This document shows positions 19,457 through 28,680 of a stretch of DNA of 64,000 bases, piece after piece (position 1 is the first letter of the stretch; each line of letters begins with the position of its first letter). Origin of the DNA: Rhodopirellula islandica (GTDB lineage: Bacteria > Planctomycetota > Planctomycetia > Pirellulales > Pirellulaceae); contig NZ_LECT01000024.1 in NCBI RefSeq assembly GCF_001027925.1, positions 1 to 64,000 of the forward strand. The letters are read 5' to 3'. The notes beneath the pieces were generated by a model, which saw only the letters and a program-made list of their open reading frames with translations, did not search any database and was not told the origin of the DNA. Position numbers and translations under genes: made by a program.

Positions 19457-22400
19457 TCAATTGGACGTTCCTGTTGGTCGCCAACCGCGACGGAATGCTT
19501 CGAACGCGTCGCGAACGGCGGCGGGAGCTTGCCGACGGTTGCCGCTGTCTTGCAGTCCACGCAAGCCATCTTGTTGGCCAGAGGCGGATTGCGAACGCAT
19601 GGATTGCGGGGCACGCATGCCCAAACTTCGCAGGGCTTCTTCCACGTCGGATCGGTCCAAGTTGGGATCCGTGCCCGGTTGGTCAATCGGTTTGACGTTT
19701 TGCCAACGCTCACGGAAACGTTGCAAGTCTTCCGGCGTCCACTTCAAACGGTCGAGCAAGTTCGGGTCCGGGTCTTGCCGAGTTTCGTCGAGGTAATCGA
19801 GCGCCATGTCGGTCGCGCGTTTGGTGTACTCCAGATCGGCCGGGTCAGCGGGAGGCAACTCGGTGTTGGATTCACCGTCGCCGTGGAGGTTTCCGCTGGC
19901 CGTGGAATTCCCATTGAAGTTGGAGGAATCGCCAGCTTGCGATCCCGCCGTTTCAGACCCGGCTGTTTCGGACCCGCCGGGGGACGCTTCGGAGTTGCCA
20001 GGGTTGGATGAGTCTTGGTCACCGCCTGATTCGTTGGGGGCACCTTGTTCATTCGGGGCGCCTTGTTCATTCGAGGCACCTTGTTCCGAGCCATCGCCAG
20101 ATTTCGAGTCATCGCCAGCGGAGGAGTCTTGGTTGCCAGGATCTGGGGAGGCCGATTCGGAGGAGCCAGTCTCGGATGGTTCACCCGAGGCGTCGCCATC
20201 GTCGGAGGAGGGTGAACCGTCTTGAGGTTGCCCGGGATCGCCTGCTTGCTCTCCAGGCTGTCCCGTTTGCGAGTCGGACGATTCTGAACCTGGGTCTCCC
20301 GACTCGGTCCCAGGTTCTCCCGATTCGGTCCCTGGCGCTTCTTCTCCTGCCGCATCATCGCCTGACGGCGAGCCTTCTGACGAAGGGTCCTGCGACGGAG
20401 AACCTTCCCCGGCCTGGTCGTTTTCGGATTTGTTGTCACCGGAAGCATTGTCGCCGGACGGATCGCCACTGGATTGGTCGGAACCGTTCTGCTTCGACCC
20501 CGGTTCGTTGGACCCATTCGCGTTGGAGTCGTTGGATTGTGACTCGGAGTCGGGGCCCTCTTGGTTTTCGCCTGGCTGTTGTTCACCGGGGGATTGCTGA
20601 CCAGCGTTTCCAGCTTGTTGCTGGTTCTCTTGTTGTTCTTTCAGGTACTCGTTGATGCGTTCGAAAGCTTCCGCGTCATCTTGCGGCGCGGATTGAGGCG
20701 AGCGGGAACCACCGGGCTCCTGCGAGCCTTCTGCGGTTCCAGCCGCGTCACTGGATCCGTCTTGGTCGCGACCTGATTCAGACGATCCCGATGAGTCTTG
20801 CTGACCAGCGTCACCGTTTGGCTGGCCGTTGCCTTCCTGGTTTGGGGGTTGCTGACCGGGGGCTTGGTTGCCTGGCGGTGAACCTTCGGCTGGTTGTTGG
20901 GCGTCGCCGGACTCACCGGCACCTGGTTCGTCTCCGCTCGATTGGTTCGGGTCTTCCGACATCGCATTGGGATCGCTCGAACCTTCGCCTGCGTTGCCAG
21001 TCGATGCGTCACCGGGTTCGGAACCGTCGCTGCTGCCCGGGTTGGCGTTGTTGTTCCCGCTGTTGGAATCGGATTCTGACGGATCGTTGGGGTCGGAGTC
21101 GCCGTCCGAAGATTCGCCATCCGCAGAGTTGCTGCCTGAGGAGTTACCGTCGGACTCGCCGCTGTTTTCGTTTTCGCCGGTTGGTTCCGAGTCGGATTCG
21201 CCGGAACCGCTTTGGCCTTCACCGCCCTGGCCACCTTGTTCGGATGGTCCACTCTCGCCGCTTCCACCGCCGCCTCCCGATTGACCTTCTTCGCCCGGTC
21301 CGGAGCCATCGGGCGAGCCGCCATCGTCAGGGGTTTGCCCGTCGTTGTCGTCTTGTTCTTCCGGGGTCTGGGGTTCGGGGGTACGTCCAGCGACAATTTG
21401 CAGACGTACCGGTTCGGTGCGTGTGACGCCAGGCTGGATGCTGGGGTTGTTTGCATCGCGTCGATTGTCGGTGGCAATCGCAACGACTTCCACTTCGTCA
21501 CCGACCATCAAACGTGACGAGCGTGCTCCACGGCGGCCAACGCTGGCCAGGATCATTCGCGAGGGGCGGAAGCGATACTCAGCGATTTGGTTGCCCTTCG
21601 CACCGGCCTCGTTCTTCCACAGCGAAGCACGAGCGATCACATCGATGCCGCGCCGGATTTCGATTTCGATTTCAGACAACCCAAAGTCCACATCCGCTGC
21701 GTGGATCTCGAACAGTTGTTGAGCGTCCAGCGGAACGGGTTTGGGCGATTGGCGGGGCACCACGATGGTGATCTCCGGTGGCAGATCACGAATCACTTCG
21801 ATCGGATAGATGATCGGGTCGGAGTTGGATTGTTCGGCTTGGTCCCAAACGCGAATGCGGTAGCTGGTCAGTTCCACGGCACGGGTGGCCACTTCGCCAC
21901 TGCGCAGATCAAAAGGCAACTCCAGCGACGAGCCATCATCGCTCAGTGTCATCTCGCGAACGCCCGCGGTGGCCCGGGTCTCTTGGCCCATGGGTTTGGG
22001 ATTGAACTCGACCACGGCGCGAGCGACCGGGCGATTGACTCGGGCTCGCAAGATCACACGCGTTCCATCGACGCCTCGAATCGAACCGCTGCGACGAATG
22101 CGGGTGGTTTCTCCGGTGTACGCCGGTGGTTGGTATTGGACCTCGGTGACGCTGACGACGGGCGTGTCACGAATGGTCCACTCAAACGGTCCGGCCACCG
22201 CATCCCCAGCCACAATCTCATAGCGCTGGACCCCGGTGGCTTGATGCGAAACGCGGATCGATGCGGTGTGAGCGACGGTCGATCGGGTGGCCGTTGCTTC
22301 GTCGACTTGCATCTTGGTGGCGCGGCCTTCAGAGGCTTCGTCGCCAGACGTGCTGTTGGATTCGTCCGGGTTCAACCAGCGGAACTCGACCGTTTCATTG

Positions 22401-23167
22401 TCACGCAGGCCACGAACGTTGGCAGCAACCTCCACCGTTCGTCCGGCCAGGATCTCTGCGTCGCCTGGTTGAACGTCTGTGATTTGGACCCGGTTGGCTG
22501 GCCGGATGTCGGCTGCGGGAGCCATCAGTCGCGCGGCCGATTGCAACGCGTTCTTGGGGGAGGCGATCGCATAGATCACCAACACGGACAGCAACGCGAT
22601 TGTTGCGATCCACCAACGCAGCAGCCCGGTGGCTTCCTCGGGCAAGGCATCGATCGAGCGTAGCTTCGCGGCGGTGGTCGCGCCGATGGACTGGACGACG
22701 CGCTTGGAAAGCTGGCCTTTGGAGGCTGAGCCGCCCGCGGAATCTTGGGCCGTCAGGGTGATGTAGCTGGAAAGAGCGTGCCCCAGTTCGGGATGGTCTC
22801 GTTCGAGAGCCCGGGCGGCGTAGTCGGCTCGAACCGACGATCGCAGCACGGGCCAGACTGAACGCACGGCGTGGACGACGGCGGCGACGATCGCGATCGC
22901 AGCGATCACCAACCGGCCGATCGTTCCGGGCGACCAAATCCATTGGTCCATCACGATCCAGGCCAGCATCGCGGCCATGCCCACCAAAACACCGCGAAGG
23001 ATTTGACGTGTCAGTTCGGCTCGCCAGAGCGCGGACCGAGCCGCATCGATTCGCGACTGAATCAAGGCATCGTACGCCGGTTTCGCTGCCCCCGAAGCCG
23101 CCCGAGATGGAGGGTCGGGCGAGGGCGTTCGCGAATCAGAGGTGCGGGGGGACGAAACGACGGACAC
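19457..23167 (-). CDS. Giant membrane protein with DUF4175-like N-terminus and Ser/Gly/Asp/Gln low-complexity region
   Basis: About 1236 residues. Two membrane segments lie near 60-80 (ILRGVLVGMAAMLAWIVM) and 88-105, with a third near 185-205 (WWIATIALLSVLVIYAIA). A periplasmic region with beta-sandwich repeats follows (about 220-590). From about 600 to 1110 the protein is almost only Ser, Gly, Asp, Glu, Gln, Pro and Asn, strongly acidic and likely disordered. A conserved C-terminal module resumes (YTKRATDMALDYLDETRQDP, WTPEDLQRFRERWQNVKP). The layout resembles the planctomycete DUF4175-like proteins of large membrane complexes. The start is uncertain: TTG at 23191 or GTG at 23167; I use the GTG. 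Function unknown. Confidence 0.72.
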   Translation of the reverse strand: MSVVSSPRTSDSRTPSPDPPSRAASGAAKPAYDALIQSRIDAARSALWRAELTRQILRGVLVGMAAMLAWIVMDQWIWSPGTIGRLVIAAIAIVAAVVHAVRSVWPVLRSSVRADYAARALERDHPELGHALSSYITLTAQDSAGGSASKGQLSKRVVQSIGATTAAKLRSIDALPEEATGLLRWWIATIALLSVLVIYAIASPKNALQSAARLMAPAADIRPANRVQITDVQPGDAEILAGRTVEVAANVRGLRDNETVEFRWLNPDESNSTSGDEASEGRATKMQVDEATATRSTVAHTASIRVSHQATGVQRYEIVAGDAVAGPFEWTIRDTPVVSVTEVQYQPPAYTGETTRIRRSGSIRGVDGTRVILRARVNRPVARAVVEFNPKPMGQETRATAGVREMTLSDDGSSLELPFDLRSGEVATRAVELTSYRIRVWDQAEQSNSDPIIYPIEVIRDLPPEITIVVPRQSPKPVPLDAQQLFEIHAADVDFGLSEIEIEIRRGIDVIARASLWKNEAGAKGNQIAEYRFRPSRMILASVGRRGARSSRLMVGDEVEVVAIATDNRRDANNPSIQPGVTRTEPVRLQIVAGRTPEPQTPEEQDDNDGQTPDDGGSPDGSGPGEEGQSGGGGGSGESGPSEQGGQGGEGQSGSGESDSEPTGENENSGESDGNSSGSNSADGESSDGDSDPNDPSESDSNSGNNNANPGSSDGSEPGDASTGNAGEGSSDPNAMSEDPNQSSGDEPGAGESGDAQQPAEGSPPGNQAPGQQPPNQEGNGQPNGDAGQQDSSGSSESGRDQDGSSDAAGTAEGSQEPGGSRSPQSAPQDDAEAFERINEYLKEQQENQQQAGNAGQQSPGEQQPGENQEGPDSESQSNDSNANGSNEPGSKQNGSDQSSGDPSGDNASGDNKSENDQAGEGSPSQDPSSEGSPSGDDAAGEEAPGTESGEPGTESGDPGSESSDSQTGQPGEQAGDPGQPQDGSPSSDDGDASGEPSETGSSESASPDPGNQDSSAGDDSKSGDGSEQGASNEQGAPNEQGAPNESGGDQDSSNPGNSEASPGGSETAGSETAGSQAGDSSNFNGNSTASGNLHGDGESNTELPPADPADLEYTKRATDMALDYLDETRQDPDPNLLDRLKWTPEDLQRFRERWQNVKPIDQPGTDPNLDRSDVEEALRSLGMRAPQSMRSQSASGQQDGLRGLQDSGNRRQAPAAVRDAFEAFRRGWRPTGTSN

Positions 23168-23191
23168 GCGGTCTATCCAAAAAGGAATCAA

Positions 23192-23696
23192 TCAAACGTC
23201 GCAAGCTGCCGATGGCGACGAGAACGCAGGCACTCGAAACACTCTCATTCTATTTGATCGGCGATCCGAGCATCTTGGAACCATCGATCTCCCTCGACAA
23301 AACATTTGCTCGGTTGAAAGGTGTATGTTATTTGCGGCGAAGAAAGTTCGGCTTCTCAGCCTTGATTGGGTGAGTCCAAACGCTCCATTCGGGGTGGCTT
23401 TGTTCGTTTGCAACGATTTCGCGGGCATCTGCCTGAATACACCGGGCTGTTTTGTTCGAGATTTGTTTTCGGTGAACGATCATTGTGAACATATTGGGGA
23501 TGTATCAAAGAAGCGGATCGACCGGGCAGTGCGCTGTTCCAAGATCTTCGATTTGTTGTCGATCACTTTCAGTCGACTTTCCGATCCTGCCGCCTTGGGG
23601 CAAGATACAGACGGCGATTCGTGAGATTGACACCGTTTTCAGTCTGGCGCGGCACGGATTTCAACCTCAACCTTTTCCACCTATTCCAAATCGGCC
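23192..23696. other. Intergenic region between divergent genes
   Basis: About 500 bp upstream of both the giant membrane protein and the HTH protein. It is more A/T-rich than its surroundings around 23470-23520, as expected for a promoter zone, but no palindrome, known repeat family or convincing coding frame stands out. Short frames here lack similarity to anything recognisable. Confidence 0.45.
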
Positions 23697-24839
23697 ATGA
23701 GATACGCTTTTCGGCTCGCAGAACTGCTTGGGCACACACCTGATCGGCGGAAACGCCCCGGTACGATCAAAGCGATCGTCGAGCACACCGGATTGGATCG
23801 ACACCAGGTGGCTTCGCTGCTGAAGAACGAAGCCAAGTACATCCCGCTGGATGCCCTGTCGCGGTTGTGCGATTACCTGATCGATCAAGGGCACGCGACC
23901 GCGGATCAGTTGCCCGGCGCCCTGTTCGCCGTCAACGCAGAAAACTTCTGGGAGCAATTGGCTCGCCGCAGTGACATCGAAATTGTGGTCGGTGTTCGCC
24001 AAGGCGAAGGCAGCGTCTCCCCTGAGAACGCGATGGTGGTTGCCAGTGACTCGGTGCTGGTCGGCGAGCTGCTCAACGGAATCTCGACCTTGGGCGGTGT
24101 GGCCAAACACATCGGCGAAGGGACCGAGACGAACGCCACGACTTCGGTGCCCATGCCCGACCGGATCCAACAATCGTTGGTTTGGAGCCCCGGCCAAGTC
24201 ACCTTGGAAGACGCTCGTTCGCGTGCGACGGAGGTTTTCGAAGGCTTCACCGAAGCTCAAGGTGACCGCGGGATGGTTTGCATTGGCAGCGTGAAGAGCA
24301 ACCCGGTCGTTGAATTGCTGTTCTCCGACGCGTTCGGATGCACACCGTTCGTGACCGAAGACGACGTGGACGACGTTTCGGCACGCAGTTGCCCATTCTT
24401 CCTTCGCTATCGTGACAACGACCCGAAACCGGGTGCCGCTTCGGCTGGCATGCGGTTGAGCAAGAACATGGACGCCCCTGAACCGGGCTTCTACTACGAA
24501 AAAGACGATGGCACGTGGGAGTACGCGGGCGGACAGGGCAAAGACACCGCCCTGGTGTTCTACCTGTTCCACGAAGCTCTCGGCCGTTTGGACATGGTGC
24601 TCAGCGGTTTCTCCGGCCGAGCGACTCGCTTGCTGGCCAAGACCCTGGCGATCCGCGGCGAAGAATTTTGGCCACCCGTCTACCACGAAGCAGGCGTCCA
24701 AGTCGGTGCCTTCTTGGTTCAGTACGACGATGCGGAATCCAAACCCAGCCGCGACGATCTGCTCTACAACACCGGCGGGGCTGCCAAAATCATGCCTCTG
24801 TCCCGCGAAGCGATCGCACGCCGAATGGCTCGCCGCTAG
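23697..24839 (+). CDS. Conserved HTH-domain protein of unknown role
   Basis: A 380-residue cytoplasmic protein. Residues about 5-60 form a Cro/C1-type helix-turn-helix (GTIKAIVEHTGLDRHQVASL, then YIPLDALSRLCDYLID), which suggests DNA binding. The larger C-terminal part (about 75-380) is mixed alpha/beta with no cysteine cluster or kinase motif. It includes VVASDSVLVGELLNGI and a segment ending AIARRMARR. A role as a regulator that senses a small ligand through its C-terminal domain is possible but unproven. It stands alone between a divergent promoter region and two short hairpins at 24856-24910. Confidence 0.72.
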   Translation: MRYAFRLAELLGHTPDRRKRPGTIKAIVEHTGLDRHQVASLLKNEAKYIPLDALSRLCDYLIDQGHATADQLPGALFAVNAENFWEQLARRSDIEIVVGVRQGEGSVSPENAMVVASDSVLVGELLNGISTLGGVAKHIGEGTETNATTSVPMPDRIQQSLVWSPGQVTLEDARSRATEVFEGFTEAQGDRGMVCIGSVKSNPVVELLFSDAFGCTPFVTEDDVDDVSARSCPFFLRYRDNDPKPGAASAGMRLSKNMDAPEPGFYYEKDDGTWEYAGGQGKDTALVFYLFHEALGRLDMVLSGFSGRATRLLAKTLAIRGEEFWPPVYHEAGVQVGAFLVQYDDAESKPSRDDLLYNTGGAAKIMPLSREAIARRMARR

Positions 24840-24855
24840 GGCGAACAGAACCCGT

Positions 24856-24910
24856 ACGATGGACTTCCGAGTCCGTCGTGCTGGCGTCTTCGACGGGCTA
24901 GGAAGCCCGT
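24856..24910. terminator. Paired hairpins downstream of HTH gene
   Basis: Two short inverted repeats lie just after the stop codon. 24856-24879 reads ACGATGGACT, a TCCG loop, then AGTCCGTCGT (one mismatch). 24893-24910 reads ACGGGCT, AGGA, AGCCCGT (perfect). A short T run follows at 24918-24921. They may terminate the HTH transcript or belong to a small repeat family; the T-tract is too weak to be sure. Confidence 0.4.
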
Positions 24911-25135
24911 CTTACGGATTTTGACGCCCGTCGAGGGGTGTTCTTCGTCCAAGGAAACGATCGGCCGCGAACCTGAAAGCGGGTGCGGGTGTCTCCGGGG
25001 CGACTCGGGCCTTTTTAGCTCACCAGCTTTTTCAACGTGCCGGATGCAGTGTTTCCCGTTGCGTTTGCGTCTGGAAAGACCAAACTAAACCCCCCGTTTC
25101 CCTCCCCACTTTGTTTCTCCGTCTCCTGACCACTC

Positions 25136-26155
25136 ATGTTTGATTGCGTTGCACTCGTCGGTGCCACCGGTGCCGTCGGCCGAATCGTTCTGGACCAGCT
25201 CCACGCTCGCAAGTTCCCAATGCGGAAACTGCGATTGCTTGCCTCGGCTCGCAGCGCCGGCACCCAGGTTCGTTTCGGCGATGAAATGCTGACGGTGGAA
25301 CTGATGGAACCGTCCGCCTTCGAAGGCGTCGACCTGGTCATCGCCAGCACCCCAGACGAAGTCTCAGCCGAGTTCACCCCTTGGGCGGTCAAAGCCGGCG
25401 CCATTGTGGTCGACGAAAGTGCCTATTGGCGGATGGACCCGACCGTTCCATTGATCGTTCCCGAAGTGAACCCCGAAGCGGTCGATGGTCACCAAGGTGT
25501 CATCGCCAGCCCGAACTGCAGTACGACTCAAATGGTCGTTGCACTGGCGCCCCTGCACAAAGCCGTGGGCATCCGCCGGGTCATCGTCAGCACCTATCAG
25601 GCGACCAGCGGGGCTGGCTTGGCCGGCAACGTCGAACTGGAATCCAGCACACGCGCCAGCCTCGACGGGCAAGCCCATTCACCGGAAACGTTCCAGCATC
25701 CGATCGGGTTCAACCTGATCCCTCAGATCGGATCGGAAAAGCATCTCGGCTACACCAGTGAAGAGATGAAGATGGTGCACGAGACCCAAAAGATTCTCGG
25801 TGACGATTCCATTCAGGTCTGCCCAACCGCTGTTCGTGTTCCGGTTGCGATCGGGCACAGTGAATCGATCTTGGTCGAAACCCGTGAGCCGATCACCGCC
25901 GAAAAGGCTCGCGAGCTGTGGGAAGCCGCCGACGGAATCACCGTGGTCGATGACCTGAATGCCAAGTCCTATCCCATGCCGCGTGATTGCGACGGCAAGG
26001 ACGATGTCTTCATCGGCCGAATCCGCCAGGACATCAGTTCCGACAACGGAATCGCGTTTTGGTGTGTCAGCGACAACCTTCGCAAAGGTGCCGCGACCAA
26101 CGCCGTTCAAATTGCTGAACTGCTGGCCAAGAAACATCAGCCCGCCGCTCGATGA
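25136..26155 (+). CDS. asd: Aspartate-semialdehyde dehydrogenase
   Basis: A 339-residue enzyme of normal length. It reduces aspartyl-4-phosphate with NADPH to aspartate semialdehyde, feeding lysine/diaminopimelate, threonine and methionine synthesis. The N-terminal Rossmann motif is VGATGAVGRIVLDQL. The catalytic cysteine lies in SPNCSTTQMV near residue 125-135. STYQATSGAG and the C-terminal domain with PVAIGHSESI, where the catalytic His sits, are all in place. The ATG follows a pyrimidine-rich leader. A PII-like gene follows 31 bp downstream on the same strand and is probably cotranscribed. Confidence 0.95.
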   Translation: MFDCVALVGATGAVGRIVLDQLHARKFPMRKLRLLASARSAGTQVRFGDEMLTVELMEPSAFEGVDLVIASTPDEVSAEFTPWAVKAGAIVVDESAYWRMDPTVPLIVPEVNPEAVDGHQGVIASPNCSTTQMVVALAPLHKAVGIRRVIVSTYQATSGAGLAGNVELESSTRASLDGQAHSPETFQHPIGFNLIPQIGSEKHLGYTSEEMKMVHETQKILGDDSIQVCPTAVRVPVAIGHSESILVETREPITAEKARELWEAADGITVVDDLNAKSYPMPRDCDGKDDVFIGRIRQDISSDNGIAFWCVSDNLRKGAATNAVQIAELLAKKHQPAAR

Positions 26156-26186
26156 TGAACTGAGTCGCTGTGTCAAACCCTTCAGA

Positions 26187-26504
26187 ATGCCGGATGCGAT
26201 CATGAAACAAGTCGTCACCGTCGTTTCACCGCACCTGGCCGAGAACGTTCTCGCCGCCCTGCGTCGGGCTCCGCTGGAAGGGTTGAGCGTGATGGAGGTC
26301 AAAGGCTACGGCCGTCAAAAAAGCTACCTCGATCAGTACCAAGACACCGAGTACTCCGAGGCCTTTGTGCCCAAGGTCGAGATCACGCTCTGGGTCGATG
26401 ACCTGCGTCTGGAAGAGGTCCTCGACAAGATCGTCGCGGTCACTCGCACCGGCCGCATCGGCGACGGCAAGATCCTGGTGATGCCGGTTGCGTCGTTCAT
26501 TTGA
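26187..26504 (+). CDS. PII-like signalling protein
   Basis: About 105 residues (100 if the second ATG at 26202 is used). The sequence follows the GlnB/PII fold: beta1 KQVVTVVSPH, a Gly-rich GYGRQKSYLDQY start of the T-loop, TEYSEAFVPKVEI with a Tyr near the position uridylylated in enteric PII, and the C-terminal TGRIGDGKILVMPVASFI matching the family's TGKIGDGKIFV signature. PII proteins bind ATP/ADP and 2-oxoglutarate and control nitrogen or carbon transport and metabolism. Here it follows asd rather than amtB or glnA, so its partner is unclear. The B-loop is not a standard Walker motif. Confidence 0.85.
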   Translation: MPDAIMKQVVTVVSPHLAENVLAALRRAPLEGLSVMEVKGYGRQKSYLDQYQDTEYSEAFVPKVEITLWVDDLRLEEVLDKIVAVTRTGRIGDGKILVMPVASFI

Positions 26505-26521
26505 TCGAAGCGACTAGCGAT

Positions 26522-26648
26522 TAAGCAGGTCGGCTGGAATGATCGGGCACAACCCATGTGAGCCGTTTGGGCGTTCGCCCCGGTTGCGCGTGAAAACCGT
26601 GGCTAACGCCAACGGCTCACATACCCGATGACACCTGCGTACCTGTTT
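26522..26648. repeat. Dispersed GCAGGTCGGCAG-ended repeat, copy 1
   Basis: Begins AAGCAGGTCGGCTGGAATGA just after the PII stop codon and ends near GCGTACCTGTTT. Internally ATGTGAGCCGTTTGGGCGTT pairs with AACGCCAACGGCTCACAT, giving a long hairpin. Related copies lie at 35567, 38933, 46512, 60654 and 61484. It has no coding capacity and looks like a small non-autonomous mobile or REP-type element. Confidence 0.7.
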
Positions 26649-26667
26649 GGCAACTAGCGACTAGCGG

Positions 26668-26784
26668 TCTGTCACAGCTAAAAGTGAGGGTTGATCGTAG
26701 TGGACGAGGCCACGAGTCCTTGGATTCGACGCCAGTTCAGGACTCGTGGCCTCGTCCACTACCCTAATAACAAGTCCTGACAGA
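26668..26784. repeat. 117-bp palindromic element, copy 1
   Basis: Terminal inverted repeats TCTGTCA and TGACAGA enclose a long palindrome: GTAGTGGACGAGGCCACGAG at about 26697 pairs with CTCGTGGCCTCGTCCACTAC at about 26744. A second copy of exactly 117 bp is at 39572-39688 with only a few differences, some of them compensatory across the stem (C/G at one arm, G/T at the other copy). It resembles a MITE or large REP-type hairpin, lying convergent to the end of the radC-like gene. Confidence 0.8.
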
Positions 26785-26845
26785 CTACTAGCAACTAACG
26801 TTGCGCTGCGTTGCACCGGCCGAATTCTGGTGAATCCGGCTGCCG

Positions 26846-27790
26846 TCAGCACTCTCGCAGGCTCAGGCATCGTTCTTTCGCGACCACGATGTGGTCCAAC
26901 ACCGTGATGCCGATCAGCTTGCCGGCCTCGGTCAATCGCTCTGTCACCGCGTGATCTTCGCGGCTGGGCGTTGGGTCACCCGACGGATGGTTGTGGACCA
27001 GCAACACGGCCGCGGCCGCGTCTCGGATCGCCGGCCGGAACACTTCGCGGGGATGCACCAGAGAACTGTCCAGCGTGCCAACGGTGATGCGATGCGTACG
27101 AATCGGTTTGTGTTTGGTATCGAGCGTCACGATGTGGAACTCTTCCTGCACCGCATCGCCAGCCAGGTAAGCGAACTTCTGCGCGCAGTACTCGGTCGCT
27201 TCGGTGGTGCTGGTGATCTTGACGATTTGCACCGGACGTTCGCGAGCCGCTTCGGTTGCCCGGCGGCCCAGTTCAATCCCGGCCATGATCTGGCAGTAGC
27301 TGGCTTTCGTCACTGCTTTGGTGATGTGCCGCAATTCCGAAACGCTTTGTTCGCGAATCGCGTCGAGTTCCTCGTCAAAGTGATTGGCCAGCTTCGTGCC
27401 TCCTGTCGTGGCCGATTCACCCACCACACCCACGCGAATCAGAATCGCCAGCAGGTCTGCGTTGGAAAGCGATGCGGCGCCCTCTCGGAGCAAACGTTCT
27501 CGTGGTCGTTCTTCTTCCGGTCGCTCTTTGACTTGATCGCCGTGGATCTGATCTTGGATCCAGCGGTCGATCAATTGGATCGGGTCCGTGGAGGCCCAGG
27601 TGTAGTGAAGTTCATCGTCGGAATGAACGCGTTCCAGCACACCGGCTCGGACCACTGCATTGATGGTTCGGGTGACAAAGGCGGCCTGGGTTTCCTCCAC
27701 CAAATCCGGCAATTCGCTCTGGCGAAACTGGGGGTGGTAGGCCAGCGGGTACAGCACGGATTGCAAACGTTGACGTCTGGTTTCGCTCAT
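26846..27790 (-). CDS. RadC-like JAB-domain protein
   Basis: A 314-residue protein. The C-terminal 120 residues are the RadC/JAB MPN domain with the metal-binding pattern HNHPSGDPTPSREDH preceded by a conserved Glu in EEFHIVTLDTKHKP. The preceding UPF0758-type helical part includes SNADLLAILIRVG. Unusually, the first 95 residues add a separate helical domain (FRQSELPDLVEETQAAFVTR, a possible winged-helix). Family members are often linked with mobile elements and repair, but their biochemical role is unsettled. It is longer than the typical 220-residue RadC. Confidence 0.85.
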   Translation of the reverse strand: MSETRRQRLQSVLYPLAYHPQFRQSELPDLVEETQAAFVTRTINAVVRAGVLERVHSDDELHYTWASTDPIQLIDRWIQDQIHGDQVKERPEEERPRERLLREGAASLSNADLLAILIRVGVVGESATTGGTKLANHFDEELDAIREQSVSELRHITKAVTKASYCQIMAGIELGRRATEAARERPVQIVKITSTTEATEYCAQKFAYLAGDAVQEEFHIVTLDTKHKPIRTHRITVGTLDSSLVHPREVFRPAIRDAAAAVLLVHNHPSGDPTPSREDHAVTERLTEAGKLIGITVLDHIVVAKERCLSLREC

Positions 27791-27912
27791 GGGGCAGCCC
27801 TTCGTCCGCGATCATCTAGAAATTCCAACACAGCGAAGATACCCTAAATTCACTCGACGCCTTTTGTTGGGCATCCATTTGACCCGCCCGCGACCTCGGT
27901 TTTTATCGCAAC

Positions 27913-28251
27913 ATGCCATCCATCTTTTCGAAAATCATCGCCAAAGAGATCCCGGCGGACATCGTCTACGAAGACGACTTGTGCCTGGCGTTTCGTGACA
28001 TCGCCCCGAAAGCCCCGACGCACATCTTGGTCATCCCCAAGCGCGAGATCGTGTCGCTGGCGGATTTGACGGACGAGGACCAAGAGGTGATGGGCCGCTG
28101 CGTGGTGGTCGCATCCAAGGTCGCTGCGGACGAAGGATTGGGCGACGGATATCGCTTGGTCGTCAACACGGGAGCCGATGGCGGGCAAGAAGTCCCGCAC
28201 GTCCACTTTCACCTGCTCGGCGGCCGCAAAATGACCTGGCCACCAGGCTGA
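27913..28251 (+). CDS. HIT-family nucleotide hydrolase (HinT-like)
   Basis: A 112-residue protein of typical HinT length. The N-terminus [20 protein letters not shown], the central [11 protein letters not shown] and the C-terminal histidine triad HVHFHLLGG are all present; the middle His is the nucleophile. HinT enzymes hydrolyse purine nucleoside phosphoramidates and acyl-adenylates in the cytoplasm. It stands alone, followed by a long repeat-rich spacer. Confidence 0.93.
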   Translation: MPSIFSKIIAKEIPADIVYEDDLCLAFRDIAPKAPTHILVIPKREIVSLADLTDEDQEVMGRCVVVASKVAADEGLGDGYRLVVNTGADGGQEVPHVHFHLLGGRKMTWPPG

Positions 28252-28286
28252 GCCCCGCCCCCGCCCCCGTACGACCACACGCCAAC

Positions 28287-28680
28287 GTAGCCGGATTCGC
28301 CAAGAATTCGGATCACACCCGCCGCGTCAGCAAGGCATCTCTGTCGCACGACCAGAGTAGAACATTTGTCTCAAATGTTGCGTCGAGCCCCGCCCCCGTC
28401 CGTGCCTCGTTGTTTCCCCTTCACCACGCGATCCCCGGCGCAGAAGGACTGACGCCTCCTTCATCCGTAGCCGGATTCGCCAAGAATTCGGACCCCACCC
28501 GCCGCGTCAGCAAGGCATCTCTGTCGCACGATCAGAGTAGAACATTTGTCTCAAATGTTGCGTCGAGCCCCGCCCCCGTCCGTGCCCCGTTGTTTCCCCT
28601 TCACCACGCGACCCCCGGCGCAGAAGACTGACGCCTCCTTTATCCGTAACTGGATTCGCCAAGAATTCGGACCGCACCTG
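28287..28680. repeat. Tandem repeat of about 180 bp (two full copies plus a partial third)
   Basis: The unit begins GTAGCCGGATTCGCCAAGAA at 28287, again at 28467 (period 180) and, altered, at 28646 (period 179), where it breaks off after about 35 bases. Full units are about 95 percent identical. Each contains AACATTTGTCTCAAATGTT, a perfect 8-bp inverted repeat around a 3-base centre, and a C-rich CGAGCCCCGCCCCCGTCCG stretch. No reading frame persists through all units. Confidence 0.85.

Noticed and set aside
21587-22663. Plus-strand frame of 358 codons opposite the giant membrane protein
   Set aside because: Antisense shadow; the minus-strand reading has membrane segments and conserved ends.
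28287-28680. CRISPR array
   Set aside because: Units are 180 bp and nearly identical throughout, with no short repeat/unique spacer pattern and no cas genes.
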